Positions 32,841-41,711 of a DNA stretch of 64,000 nucleotides are shown here, piece after piece. The position numbers were made by a program, and so were the translations under genes. The stretch is taken from positions 6,577,145-6,641,144 of the forward strand of contig NZ_CP015637.1 of NCBI RefSeq assembly GCF_001708445.1, read 5' to 3'. Position 1 is the stretch's first letter. Each line of letters opens with the position of its first letter. The DNA is from Pseudomonas fluorescens. Its GTDB lineage: Bacteria; Pseudomonadota; Gammaproteobacteria; Pseudomonadales; Pseudomonadaceae. The notes beneath the pieces were generated by a model. The model was not told where the DNA came from. It ran no database searches and worked only from the letters and a program-made list of their open reading frames with translations.

Positions 32841-34781
32841 TCAGGAGCTTTTAGGCGCGGGAAACGCGGCTTTGATATTGGCGTCGATGGCGCCTTTCTG
32901 GCCCTGGCCATCGGGCGTGGCGCCGGGGCCGCCGCCGTTGTTCAGGTGCAGCACGCCGCCGGTATTGAACTCGGCATCGCCACTGGCGTAGAAACTGATT
33001 TGCACGCCAGTCAGGTTGATCTGCCCGCTGGCGTTGAGCTCCAGGATGCTTTCACCGCAGACCAGGCGCAGGTTTTCACCGACTTCGATGACGTAGCTCT
33101 GGCTGATGCTGTCGGTCTTCCTCTGGCCCACCGAGAGGATGTCTTCCTGCTTGACGATGCGCAGGCGGTTGTTGCCGATGGTCACCGTCTCGTTGTGCCC
33201 GATGCTCTTGTTGCGGTCATGCCCCACCGAGTGACTTTCGTCCACTTCGACGACGATGTCCTGGTTACGCTCGGCATGGATGTACAACTGCTCCAATCCC
33301 TTCTTGTCCTCCATGCGGATTTCATTGAAATTGGCCGGCGTGCCGCCCTTGCTCGAGCGGCTCTTCATGCCGCTCTGGGTCGCATTTTCCGGCAGGTCGT
33401 AGGGCACCGTCTGCTCCGCGTTGTACACCCGCCCGGTGATGATCGGCCGGTCGGGATCACCTTCCAGAAAGCTCACAATCACTTCCTGGCCGATGCGTGG
33501 AATCTGCATCGAGCCCCAGTTCTTGCCGGCCCAGGATTGCGAGACGCGTATCCAGCACGAGCTGTTTTCGTTGGATTGGTCGTGACGGTCCCAGTAGAAG
33601 TGCACCTTCACGCGGCCGTACTGGTCGGTCCAGATTTCCTCGCCTTTGGGGCCCACCACCAGCGCGGTCTGCGGGCCTTTGACGATCGGGCGGTGGGTGC
33701 TCGCCAGTGGGCGGAAGCTTTGCTGGGCGTCGATGCAGGTCAGGCTGCTTTCGAACTGCGCCGCGCCTGAACCGCCGCCGCTTTCCAGGCTTTCCTGGAC
33801 GATGTAGTAACGGCAGCCGACGATCAGGTATTCGCGGTTCTGGTCCTGGCGGCTGAAGCCGGCGAGGCTGAACAGGTGGCCGGCCCCCAGGCCGCGGGCG
33901 TTGCCGCTGAACTCGATCTGCTCATGCAGGGTTTGCAGGGCTTCGATGCGGGTACGTGCGTAGTGTTCGCCGTCTGCGCTTTGCACGTAGGTGCCGGGGT
34001 AGTCGTACAGCGGGTAGTCGCCCGCGGTGTGCGGGCGCGGCATGGCCGAGCGCACGTCGATGCTCGCGCTGGGGCGCTGGAAGTCGTAGTCGTTGAGCTC
34101 CAGCGAGCCCGGCTGCACTTGCTGCGCCAGGTGCCAGTTGTGCATGTGGTCGCGTTCGCGTTGCTGCTCGTCCTTGGGGTAGTAGGGGATCGACGCGTAG
34201 CCCGGCACCGTAGTGTGGGCGCCATAGGCATCGGCCAGCACCAGCACATGGCGGTCCTGCTCATGGCGGAAGAAGTAGTAGATGCCTTCCTGTTCCATCA
34301 GGCGGCTGACGAAATCGAAACTGGTCTCGCGGTACTGCACGCAGTATTCCCACTCGCGATACGGCCGGCTCAGGGCGTCTTCGAAGTCGGAAAAGCCCAG
34401 GTCGCGGAACACCTGCTTGATGATCTGCGGGATGCTCAGGTTCTGGAAAATCCGGCAATCGGACGTACGGCTGAGCAGCCACAGCCATGGGCGTAGCGTC
34501 ACCTGGTAACTGGCAAACTGGCCCTGGTCGATGCTCTGGCTGCACTGCGCGACGATGCCGTGGAAGTGCCGTTCGCCACCGTCCGCCAGTTGCAGGCCCA
34601 CGCTCATCGGCTTGCCGAGCAACTGGTTGAGGTCGATGTTGGCGTCCAGGGACGTCAGTTGCAGCTCGTAGGTGAACAGGCGCCCCAGCTCTTCGCCGCC
34701 GCCCATTTCATTGAGCAGCAGCACATCCGGCCCGAGGGGGCTGGTGATCTTGGCCAGGCGTGAGGCTTGGTTGAATAGCAT
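32841..34781 (-). CDS. vgrG: T6SS spike protein VgrG (TssI)
   Basis: VgrG is the trimeric spike at the tip of the Hcp tube. The 646-residue chain has the gp27-like base (about residues 1-370, with YREWEYCVQYRETSFDFVSR followed by LMEQEGIYYFF), a gp5 OB-fold (VVGPKGEEIWTDQYGRVKVH, then SCWIRVSQSWAGKNWGSMQI) and a long beta-helix (about 480-615). The C-terminal tail after residue 615 is short and Gly/Pro-rich with no catalytic domain, so this is a structural VgrG that carries PAAR-Rhs cargo. The ATG at 34781 has AGGG seven bases upstream. A REPIN separates it from clpV. Confidence 0.95.
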   Translation of the reverse strand: MLFNQASRLAKITSPLGPDVLLLNEMGGGEELGRLFTYELQLTSLDANIDLNQLLGKPMSVGLQLADGGERHFHGIVAQCSQSIDQGQFASYQVTLRPWLWLLSRTSDCRIFQNLSIPQIIKQVFRDLGFSDFEDALSRPYREWEYCVQYRETSFDFVSRLMEQEGIYYFFRHEQDRHVLVLADAYGAHTTVPGYASIPYYPKDEQQRERDHMHNWHLAQQVQPGSLELNDYDFQRPSASIDVRSAMPRPHTAGDYPLYDYPGTYVQSADGEHYARTRIEALQTLHEQIEFSGNARGLGAGHLFSLAGFSRQDQNREYLIVGCRYYIVQESLESGGGSGAAQFESSLTCIDAQQSFRPLASTHRPIVKGPQTALVVGPKGEEIWTDQYGRVKVHFYWDRHDQSNENSSCWIRVSQSWAGKNWGSMQIPRIGQEVIVSFLEGDPDRPIITGRVYNAEQTVPYDLPENATQSGMKSRSSKGGTPANFNEIRMEDKKGLEQLYIHAERNQDIVVEVDESHSVGHDRNKSIGHNETVTIGNNRLRIVKQEDILSVGQRKTDSISQSYVIEVGENLRLVCGESILELNASGQINLTGVQISFYASGDAEFNTGGVLHLNNGGGPGATPDGQGQKGAIDANIKAAFPAPKSS

Positions 34782-34816
34782 CGAAGTACCCTAATAACTG
34801 AAGGAACCCAGTCCAA

Positions 34817-34907
34817 ATGTGGGAGGGGGCTTGCCCCCGATAGCAGTGTGTCAGGTGATGCATTGGTGACTGATTCACCGCCATCGGGGGCAAGCCCCCT
34901 CCCACAT
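34817..34907. repeat. REPIN, family A, between clpV and vgrG
   Basis: Two intact inverted REP units lie in the gap between the clpV stop and the vgrG start, inside the minus-strand T6SS operon. The spacer begins GATAGCAGTGTGTCAG, close to the copy at 13381. Confidence 0.9.
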
Positions 34908-34928
34908 GTTGAGCTGTATTCCGTCAGG

Positions 34929-37583
34929 TCAATCGTTGAACTGGTAGTGCAGCTCATTATCCCGGCTGCTGATGCGCACACCCGCCAGCGCCTTGCCCTC
35001 AAGCATGCGCGTGAGGAATTCACGGCTCATGTCGGGCAGCAGGCTGTTGGTGAGGATGGTGTCGATCATGCGCCCGCCGCTTTCGGTTTCGGTGCAGCGC
35101 GAGACGATCAGGTCGACCACCGCGTCGTCGTAGTCGAAGGCGACCTTGTGCGTATTTTCCACACGCTTCTTGATGCGGTTGAGTTGCAGGCGGGTGATCG
35201 CCTTGAGCATCTCATCGCTGAGCGGGTAGTAAGGAATGGTCACCAGGCGGCCGAGCAAGGCTGGCGGGAAGATCTCCAGCAATGGCTGGCGCAGGGCCTT
35301 GGCGATTTCTTCCGGCTCGGGAATGTTCGCCGGGTCCTTGCACACCTGGGAAATCAGCTCGGTACCGGCGTTGGTGGTCAGCAGGATCAGGGTGTTCTTG
35401 AAGTCGATCACCCGGCCTTCGCCGTCTTCCATCACGCCCTTGTCGAACACTTGGAAGAAGATCTCATGCACGTCCGGGTGGGCTTTCTCCACCTCGTCCA
35501 GCAGGACCACGCTGTAAGGTTTGCGCCGCACCGCTTCGGTCAGCACGCCGCCTTCGCCGTAGCCGATATAGCCCGGTGGCGCACCCTTGAGGGTCGACAC
35601 GGTATGGGCTTCCTGGAACTCGCTCATGTTGATGGTGATCACGTTCTGCTCGCCGCCGTACATGGCTTCGGCCAGGGCCAGGGCGGTTTCGGTCTTGCCC
35701 ACGCCCGAGGTGCCGGCCAGCATGAACACACCGATCGGCTTGCTCGGGTTATCGAGGCCGGCGCGGGAGGTCTGGATGCGCTTGGCGATCATCTGCAGGG
35801 CGTGGTCCTGGCCGATGATGCGTTTTTTCAGGTGCTGGTCGAGGTTGAGCACGGTTTCCAGTTCGTTGCGGGCCATGCGGCCCACCGGGATACCGGTCCA
35901 GTCGGCGACCACCGAGGCCACGGCCTGGTAATCCACGGTCGGCAGGATCAACGGGGTTTCGCCTTGCAGCGCGGTGAGGCGCTGTTGCAGATCGACCAGT
36001 TTTGCACGCAGCTCATCGTTGCCACTGTCTACAACCCCGGCCTTTTCGCGCAGGGTTGCACGGGTGGCGAGCAACTCATCCACCAACGCTTTTTCTTCGG
36101 CCCAGCGGCTTTCCAACGTGGCCAGGCGCTCGCGCTCGGCGCTCAGCAAGGCTTCGCTGTTGCTCTGGCGCGCGCCAATCGCAATGCCGATGGCATGCTC
36201 GCGGGCGATGATTTGCAGCTCGGTTTCCAGGGCTTCGATGCGGCGACGGCTGTCGTCCACTTCGGCCGGCACCGCGTGCAGGCTGATGGCGACGCGGGCG
36301 CAGGCGGTGTCCAGCAGGCTCACGGATTTGTCCGGCAACTGGCGCGCGGGGATGTAGCGGTGAGACAGCTTCACCGAGGCTTCCAGGGCTTCATCGAGGA
36401 TCTGCACCTGGTGGTGTTTCTCCATGGTCGACGCCACGCCGCGCATCATCAGCAGCGCCTTGTCTTCCGACGGCTCGGCCACCTGTACCACTTGGAAACG
36501 ACGGGTCAGGGCCGGGTCTTTCTCGATGTGTTTTTTGTACTCGGCCCAGGTCGTCGCGGCCACGGTACGCAGGGTGCCACGGGCCAGGGCGGGCTTGAGC
36601 AGGTTGGCGGCATCACCGGTCCCGGCGGCACCACCGGCACCTACGAGGGTGTGGGCTTCGTCGATAAACAGAATGATCGGCTTGGGCGAGGCCTGGACGT
36701 CTTCAATGACCTGGCGCAGGCGCTGTTCGAACTCGCCTTTCATGCTGGCGCCGGCTTGCAGCAGGCCCACGTCGAGGCTGCGCAGTTCCACGTCTTTCAG
36801 CGCGGGCGGCACGTCGCCGGCGACGATGCGCAGGGCAAAACCTTCGACCACGGCGGTCTTGCCGACGCCGGCTTCGCCGGTGAGGATCGGGTTGTTCTGG
36901 CGGCGACGCATGAGGATGTCCACCAGTTGGCGGATCTCTTCGTCACGGCCCACGATCGGATCGAGCTTGCCGCTGCGTGCCTGCTCGGTCAGGTCGACGG
37001 TGAAACGCTTGAGGGCCTCCTGCTTGCCCATCGCACTCGGCGCCATGGCACCGCTGGCTTCGCCTGGAACGCCGGCATTAAAACCATCGCTGGCGCTGAG
37101 GGCGTTTTCCGGCGAGTCGCCGACGTATTCGTCAAAGCGTTCGCTCAGGGCTTCGGCCTTGATCTTGTCGAACTCAGACGACAGGCCGAGCAACGCATGG
37201 CGCAGGCTTGGGGTCTTGAGGATGCCCAGCACCAGGTAACCGGTGCGCACCTGGCTTTCGCCGAACATCAGGCTGCCATAGACCCAGCCGCGCTCCACGG
37301 CTTCTTCCACATGGGAAGACAGGTCGGTGATCGAGGTCGAACCACGCGGCAGGCGGTCCAGGGCTTCGGTGAGGTCACGGGCCAGGCGCGCCGGTTCCAC
37401 GTTGAACTGGCGGATGATGCGGTGCAGGTCCGAGTCCTGCAGTTGCAGCAACTGGTGAAACCAGTGGGCCAGTTCCACGTACGGGTTGCCCCGCAGCTTG
37501 CAGAACACGGTGGCGGCTTCGATGGCCTTGTAGGCCACGCTGTTGAGTTTGCCGAACAACGCGGCGCGACTGATTTCACCCAT
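34929..37583 (-). CDS. clpV: T6SS ATPase ClpV (TssH)
   Basis: ClpV is a hexameric AAA+ ATPase that disassembles the contracted TssBC sheath for reuse. The 884-residue chain has a ClpN domain that binds TssC (residues 1 to about 160) and a first AAA+ domain with Walker A GEAGVGKT (236-243). A coiled middle domain follows (about 420-530), then a second AAA+ domain with Walker A GTSGVGKT (624-631) and a ClpB-type C-terminal domain. The start at 37583 overlaps the tssG stop by 8 bases, so it is coupled to the core operon. It is distinguished from ClpB by the N-domain and the context. Confidence 0.96.
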   Translation of the reverse strand: MGEISRAALFGKLNSVAYKAIEAATVFCKLRGNPYVELAHWFHQLLQLQDSDLHRIIRQFNVEPARLARDLTEALDRLPRGSTSITDLSSHVEEAVERGWVYGSLMFGESQVRTGYLVLGILKTPSLRHALLGLSSEFDKIKAEALSERFDEYVGDSPENALSASDGFNAGVPGEASGAMAPSAMGKQEALKRFTVDLTEQARSGKLDPIVGRDEEIRQLVDILMRRRQNNPILTGEAGVGKTAVVEGFALRIVAGDVPPALKDVELRSLDVGLLQAGASMKGEFEQRLRQVIEDVQASPKPIILFIDEAHTLVGAGGAAGTGDAANLLKPALARGTLRTVAATTWAEYKKHIEKDPALTRRFQVVQVAEPSEDKALLMMRGVASTMEKHHQVQILDEALEASVKLSHRYIPARQLPDKSVSLLDTACARVAISLHAVPAEVDDSRRRIEALETELQIIAREHAIGIAIGARQSNSEALLSAERERLATLESRWAEEKALVDELLATRATLREKAGVVDSGNDELRAKLVDLQQRLTALQGETPLILPTVDYQAVASVVADWTGIPVGRMARNELETVLNLDQHLKKRIIGQDHALQMIAKRIQTSRAGLDNPSKPIGVFMLAGTSGVGKTETALALAEAMYGGEQNVITINMSEFQEAHTVSTLKGAPPGYIGYGEGGVLTEAVRRKPYSVVLLDEVEKAHPDVHEIFFQVFDKGVMEDGEGRVIDFKNTLILLTTNAGTELISQVCKDPANIPEPEEIAKALRQPLLEIFPPALLGRLVTIPYYPLSDEMLKAITRLQLNRIKKRVENTHKVAFDYDDAVVDLIVSRCTETESGGRMIDTILTNSLLPDMSREFLTRMLEGKALAGVRISSRDNELHYQFND

Positions 37584-38619
37584 GCTCTGGATTCCTTGAG
37601 GTGGTGGCTTGATCGGCGTAATGCCGGGCCAGGATTAGGTCGTTGGCATCAACCGCAGGGCGGCCAAGCCAGGTGTTGAAGCCCAGGCGGAACTGGCCGT
37701 TGAGTTGCAGCGCCGGCACTTCGGGTTGTTGCAAAACCAGGTTCAAGTCCCAGTCCAATTCATGGCCCAGGTACTCGGCCACCCAGGCCACCAGCTCATT
37801 GAACGGCGACTGGCCAGGCAGCATGCCCATGTAGTCGTCCAGCTTGAGTGGGCCCAGGCGGATACGGAATTTATGCTGGCGGTCCCACACGTGGCTGCCC
37901 AGGCAGAAGTCCACGCCCAGTTGGTTGGCGCTGACGCCCACGCGGCTGCGCTCGGGCAGTTCCAGCCATTGGCCGACGTATTCTTCGATCTCCACCGGCA
38001 GGCCGAAATACTCGCCGAGGATCGCCTTCAAACCGTCCGGGTAGCGGGTTTGCGCCGACAGATGGCCGCTGTAATGCAGCTTCGCGGTATCAGGGATGAG
38101 CCCCTGATTCAGCAGGCTTGGCATCCCGCGACCACTCAGTGCGGCGAGGCGTGCAGACCAGTAGTCATCGTCCGGGCGGTCGTGGCTGACCGTCGGCCGT
38201 GCCTCGGCCCAGGCCCGGTAGAACAGGCTCAGCAGGCGGTGGTGGAAGATATCCAGGAACTGCTTGCTGGTGCTGTCGGCGTTGTTGCGCTGGCGTTCGC
38301 GCACGTATTCGGTGATATGCAGCGGCAGCGGGCCGTTGGGGCCGCCAAGGCCGAAGAAGAATTGCTCCAGCCGCGCCGGCTTGCCGTCGCCACCGGGATC
38401 GACCGAGGCCAGCGTAGCCGGGGCGAAAGTGCAATCGGCCTGCTGCCCCAGGCGCAGCGGGTCATCCGCCAGGCGCAGGGAATGGCCCAGGCGCGGCAGC
38501 TCGGGCGATTCGCACTCGATACGCCGCAATGCCTGGAAGAAATCGTATTCCCAGGGCTCCTGATGCATCGCATCCAAAGTACTCACAGGGTCGGACGACG
38601 CCCGGGCTTGGCTTTCCAT
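37576..38619 (-). CDS. tssG: T6SS baseplate protein TssG
   Basis: TssG forms the baseplate wedge with TssE, TssF and TssK. The 347-residue protein carries the family start EPWEYDFFQALRRIECESPE, then RLGHSLRLADDPLRLGQ and the central FFGLGGPNGPLPLHITEYVR. The start at 38619 overlaps the end of tssF by 37 bases; an internal ATG at 38568 would just avoid the overlap but would cut a conserved N-terminal lead. It overlaps clpV by 8 bases on its other side, which indicates coupled translation. Confidence 0.94.
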   Translation of the reverse strand: MESQARASSDPVSTLDAMHQEPWEYDFFQALRRIECESPELPRLGHSLRLADDPLRLGQQADCTFAPATLASVDPGGDGKPARLEQFFFGLGGPNGPLPLHITEYVRERQRNNADSTSKQFLDIFHHRLLSLFYRAWAEARPTVSHDRPDDDYWSARLAALSGRGMPSLLNQGLIPDTAKLHYSGHLSAQTRYPDGLKAILGEYFGLPVEIEEYVGQWLELPERSRVGVSANQLGVDFCLGSHVWDRQHKFRIRLGPLKLDDYMGMLPGQSPFNELVAWVAEYLGHELDWDLNLVLQQPEVPALQLNGQFRLGFNTWLGRPAVDANDLILARHYADQATTSRNPEHG

Positions 38620-40442
38620 CGCATGATCTCGCCGCGTTCGGTGGTACGGATCACCGTCTCCGTAAAACTGTTGATCGACACGTAGCGTGCCAGGAAGCGT
38701 TCCAGCACCGCACCGAGCAGGAACACGCCGGTGCCGCGAAACGCGTTTTCATCAAACTCCAAGGTAATTTCCAGGCCACGACCAAACACAATCGGGCCGG
38801 GCATCGGCAAGCGGCGAGTGACCGCCTTGCTGCTGACCTCGCGCAGGCCTTCGATCTGCAATTGCAGGGCGGCGTCGTTGCTGTCGCCGTACAGGCGTAG
38901 CAGTTCGCGCAATGCCGCCGCGCCCTGGCCCTGTTCGCTCAGGGACAAATAGTTGAGGGACAACTGGCTGATCAGGCGCCAGGCCTTGGCATCATGGGCA
39001 TGGCTGGCGCGCGGGCGGCTTGGCCCGGCGACGCAACGCACGGATAAAACCGGCGCACTGTCGGCCAGGGTGAAGTCGGTCTTGCCGTTGCCCACGCTCA
39101 TGAACAGCGGCAAATCGCGGTTGGTGCACAACGCGGTCACGCCAAGCTGGCGCAGGTCGTGGCGATATGGCGCCTGGCGGCTGTCGACCAGGCTGACAAA
39201 GGTTTCGCTGCCCACATAGGTGGAGCGCGGGCCGTTGCGGCGCTGGTCGCTGGACAACACCCGTGGCTCGCGGCGCACGGTGTAGTAAGCCTGGTCGCGG
39301 CCATACCGCGATGGATCGCGTACCGCATAGAACGGCAAAAATGGCTGCTCTGGCCCGGTGCCGTGGCCGGTGATGCCGCTCAACGAATGAATCTCGAAAT
39401 CCATCGGCCGCGTGCGGTCGGCGATCACATGGTGTTCGTTGACCCGGTCGGACAAGTGGATACGGTCCACGCGCTTCGGGAACAGGTTGATCGCCGGGGT
39501 GCAGAACGGCAAAAACTGCGCCGCGCCGACGCTGCCTTCCAGGCTCGGTTCGTGACGGTCGAACAGCACGATCAGTTCCAGTTCCTGGCCGTCGCAACGC
39601 TTGACCGCACGGCTCAGCTCGGCGAACTCGACGAACAGGAAGCGGTGGGGCAGGGCGAAGTACTCCTGCAACAGGCGGTAGCCCTGGAACGCCCGCGCCA
39701 CCACTGGCATGGCGGCATCGGCGTCGTCGAAGCCCCGCGAGCGCAATGCGCCTTGTGGCAGGCGTTCGACCCAATCGCCACCGGGCTTGCGCGCAAACAC
39801 CGCGCAGGCGTTGCCCAGCAGTTGTTCGTAAAGGCGGAACGGCTGCTCGTCGGCACCGCTGAGGTACAGCGGCAGGTTGTCCAGGTCGAGGCTGTTGAAC
39901 GGCAATTCGGCGCCGGTGCGCAGGGTCAGGCGCAAGCCGGCCTTGGCTTTCGGCTCACTGGCGGCCAGGCGCCCGAGCACGGCGGCGGGGTTGCCGAAGT
40001 ACTCGGCGCCACTGACCTGCAACGGCCACAACGTCACCGGATGCGCGGTGCGGTACTCGCAGCAGGTCTGGGTTTCGCGGCCCAAGGCGGCGCGCAACAC
40101 GGTGTCGCGCGGCAGCGGGAAGCCGCTGGCCAGGGAGCCTTCATCGGGATCGGTCTGCAACTGCACCACGGTCATCGACGGGGTCGGCGCCAGGTAGTGC
40201 GGGTAGGCGATTTCCAGCAGGTTGTGGGTGAAGGTCGGGTACTCGGCGTCGAGCTTGAGCTGCACGCGGGCAGTGAGGTAGGCGAACCCCTCCAGCAAGC
40301 GTTCGACGTAGGGGTCGGCGCAGTCCATACCGGACAGGGTCAGCCGACTGGCGATCTTCGGGTATTCCTTGGCGAACTCGGCGGCGCTTTCGCGCACGTG
40401 GTGCAGTTCCTGGTTGTACAGCTCCAGCAGACGCGGGTTCAT
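38583..40442 (-). CDS. tssF: T6SS baseplate protein TssF
   Basis: TssF is the large wedge component of the T6SS baseplate, 619 residues here. It opens with the very conserved [20 protein letters not shown] and continues with [20 protein letters not shown] and [20 protein letters not shown], with further family blocks through the chain. GGAGGCGCCC precedes the ATG at 40442, whose first bases overlap the tssE stop (ATGA). The frame is open upstream inside tssE but without a fitting start. It probably forms a TssF2-TssG complex with the next gene product. Confidence 0.95.
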   Translation of the reverse strand: MNPRLLELYNQELHHVRESAAEFAKEYPKIASRLTLSGMDCADPYVERLLEGFAYLTARVQLKLDAEYPTFTHNLLEIAYPHYLAPTPSMTVVQLQTDPDEGSLASGFPLPRDTVLRAALGRETQTCCEYRTAHPVTLWPLQVSGAEYFGNPAAVLGRLAASEPKAKAGLRLTLRTGAELPFNSLDLDNLPLYLSGADEQPFRLYEQLLGNACAVFARKPGGDWVERLPQGALRSRGFDDADAAMPVVARAFQGYRLLQEYFALPHRFLFVEFAELSRAVKRCDGQELELIVLFDRHEPSLEGSVGAAQFLPFCTPAINLFPKRVDRIHLSDRVNEHHVIADRTRPMDFEIHSLSGITGHGTGPEQPFLPFYAVRDPSRYGRDQAYYTVRREPRVLSSDQRRNGPRSTYVGSETFVSLVDSRQAPYRHDLRQLGVTALCTNRDLPLFMSVGNGKTDFTLADSAPVLSVRCVAGPSRPRASHAHDAKAWRLISQLSLNYLSLSEQGQGAAALRELLRLYGDSNDAALQLQIEGLREVSSKAVTRRLPMPGPIVFGRGLEITLEFDENAFRGTGVFLLGAVLERFLARYVSINSFTETVIRTTERGEIMRWKAKPGRRPTL

Positions 40443-40954
40443 GGGCGCCTCCGCTGGTCGGCATTGACCACGCGCACATGGCCGGATTCCAGGTCGAGGT
40501 CGGTTTGCAGCAACAGGCGCAATGGCACCGGCTGCGCCCACAGGTCGCCTTCGATCTCGAAACTCAGGGCGTTGTGATTCATCTCGCCATGGCCGACGCG
40601 GGCTTTGACGCGCAGGGTGTGGCGCAGGATGCGTGGTTCAAAGGTGGCGATCGCCTGGTAGATCAGGGCTTCCAGGGCCTTGATATCAACGCTGGAAACG
40701 CTGTTGCCCGCCAGCGCCGGCAGGCCGTAATTGACCACCGAGGTGCCTGCTTGTGTGTGCAGCGTGGCATCGGCATCGAGCAACGACGTGGTGTTGAGCA
40801 GCCACGCCAGGTCGCGCAGCACCGAGGCCTTCAATTGGGTCAGGGACAATACGCGTTTATCCGCGCTTTCCTTGGGATTGGTTGGGTCGTCGTCGGTCAA
40901 CCGGTCCAGCAGGGACGGTTGCAGACGGTCGCGGGAAGCGATTTCAGTTACCAC
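40439..40954 (-). CDS. tssE: T6SS baseplate protein TssE (gp25-like)
   Basis: TssE is the lysozyme-like gp25 homologue that joins the baseplate to the first sheath ring. The 171-residue protein includes [20 protein letters not shown] near the start, a central [27 protein letters not shown], and [12 protein letters not shown] with the sheath-initiator Glu-Pro-Arg motif. GTG at 40954 was chosen as start because GGAG lies eight bases before it; the open frame continues upstream without a better signal. The stop overlaps the tssF ATG. hcp lies 93 bases upstream, where tagJ is found in P. aeruginosa. Confidence 0.92.
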   Translation of the reverse strand: MVTEIASRDRLQPSLLDRLTDDDPTNPKESADKRVLSLTQLKASVLRDLAWLLNTTSLLDADATLHTQAGTSVVNYGLPALAGNSVSSVDIKALEALIYQAIATFEPRILRHTLRVKARVGHGEMNHNALSFEIEGDLWAQPVPLRLLLQTDLDLESGHVRVVNADQRRRP

Positions 40955-41010
40955 CAAAGCAGCTCCACGGACGGGTTGTGAGAGGGACGCTCGTTCAGAG
41001 GGGTAGGGGC

Positions 41011-41041
41011 TTGTGGCCGTGGCGCAAAGCCACGGCCACAA
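41011..41041 (-). terminator. Hairpin between hcp and tssE
   Basis: A perfect 13-bp stem (41011-41023 with 41029-41041) with a 5-base loop begins 7 bases after the hcp stop. No T-run follows on the minus strand. It is a candidate partial terminator or 3' stabiliser that would favour high Hcp output. Confidence 0.65.
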
Positions 41042-41047
41042 AGGCTA

Positions 41048-41536
41048 TCAGCGCTTGGTGTTGGAACGGATGTTCCAGCCAAACTTGATCGCGCCGCCGT
41101 CTTTGGTGCCGTCGGCTTTCTGCGGCTGGTAGTCGACCATCACTTGGGCGAAGTTCAGGGTGACGTTTTCAGTCAGGCGGTCATCGCTGCCCGAACCGCC
41201 GGTGCTCAGGGACGTGACCAGCACTTCTTCCAGATTGATGATCATGTACTCGACCTGGCTTTCGCCACCGGCCTTGCGCACGGTCAGCTTGACCTTGTCG
41301 ATGTGCTTGCCGCTGGCGCAGTGCATCATCAGGTTCGGCGACGCCTTGTCGACGTACTTGGTCAGCGACAGGTCCTGGATATTCACCTTGCCCGCGCCGC
41401 CGCCACCGCCGACGTGCATGTTGCCGGACTGGGACATGCCCCAGCTCCAGTTCAGCACGTCGATCTCGTCCTTGTGGGCCTTGTCCATGGACTCGCCCTT
41501 GATGTCGCCGATCTTGATGAAAATATCAACAGCCAT
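41048..41536 (-). CDS. hcp: T6SS tube protein Hcp (TssD)
   Basis: Hcp hexamers stack into the inner tube that is fired into the target cell. The 162-residue protein has the family opening AVDIFIKIGDIKGESMDKAH, then DVLNWSWGMSQSGNMHVGGG with the Gly-rich extended loop, and ends with the C-terminal strand IKFGWNIRSN. GGGAGAAAAC precedes the ATG at 41536; nine earlier codons in frame lack a signal. A hairpin follows, and a family B REPIN lies upstream before tssC, so the gene is bracketed by RNA-structure elements within the operon. Confidence 0.96.
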   Translation of the reverse strand: MAVDIFIKIGDIKGESMDKAHKDEIDVLNWSWGMSQSGNMHVGGGGGAGKVNIQDLSLTKYVDKASPNLMMHCASGKHIDKVKLTVRKAGGESQVEYMIINLEEVLVTSLSTGGSGSDDRLTENVTLNFAQVMVDYQPQKADGTKDGGAIKFGWNIRSNTKR

Positions 41537-41585
41537 GTTTTCTCCCTGTGTGGTCTCAGCCACAGTATTTGTTAACGCCGCCGAC

Positions 41586-41691
41586 CCCTGTAGGAGCGAG
41601 CTTGCTCGCGAAGGTCGTCAACGGTGACGCAGGCATCCTGGATGAACGCAGCGCCTTCAAGTTTTTCGCGAGCAAGCTCGCTCCTACAGGG
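41586..41691. repeat. REPIN, family B, between tssC and hcp
   Basis: Inverted copies of the CTGTAGGAGCGAGCTTGC unit flank a spacer of about 50 bases. The whole element aligns with the copy at 10447-10548 when reversed, including the loop motif GCGTTCAT and GACGACCTTCGCGAG. It lies inside the minus-strand T6SS operon. Confidence 0.9.
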
Positions 41692-41711
41692 AGCGAGCCA
41701 GTCCGGATTTT

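Noticed and set aside
34848..37679. A 943-codon open frame on the plus strand across clpV
   Set aside because: It is fully antisense to clpV, whose motifs are complete, and its composition is of the same shadow type.
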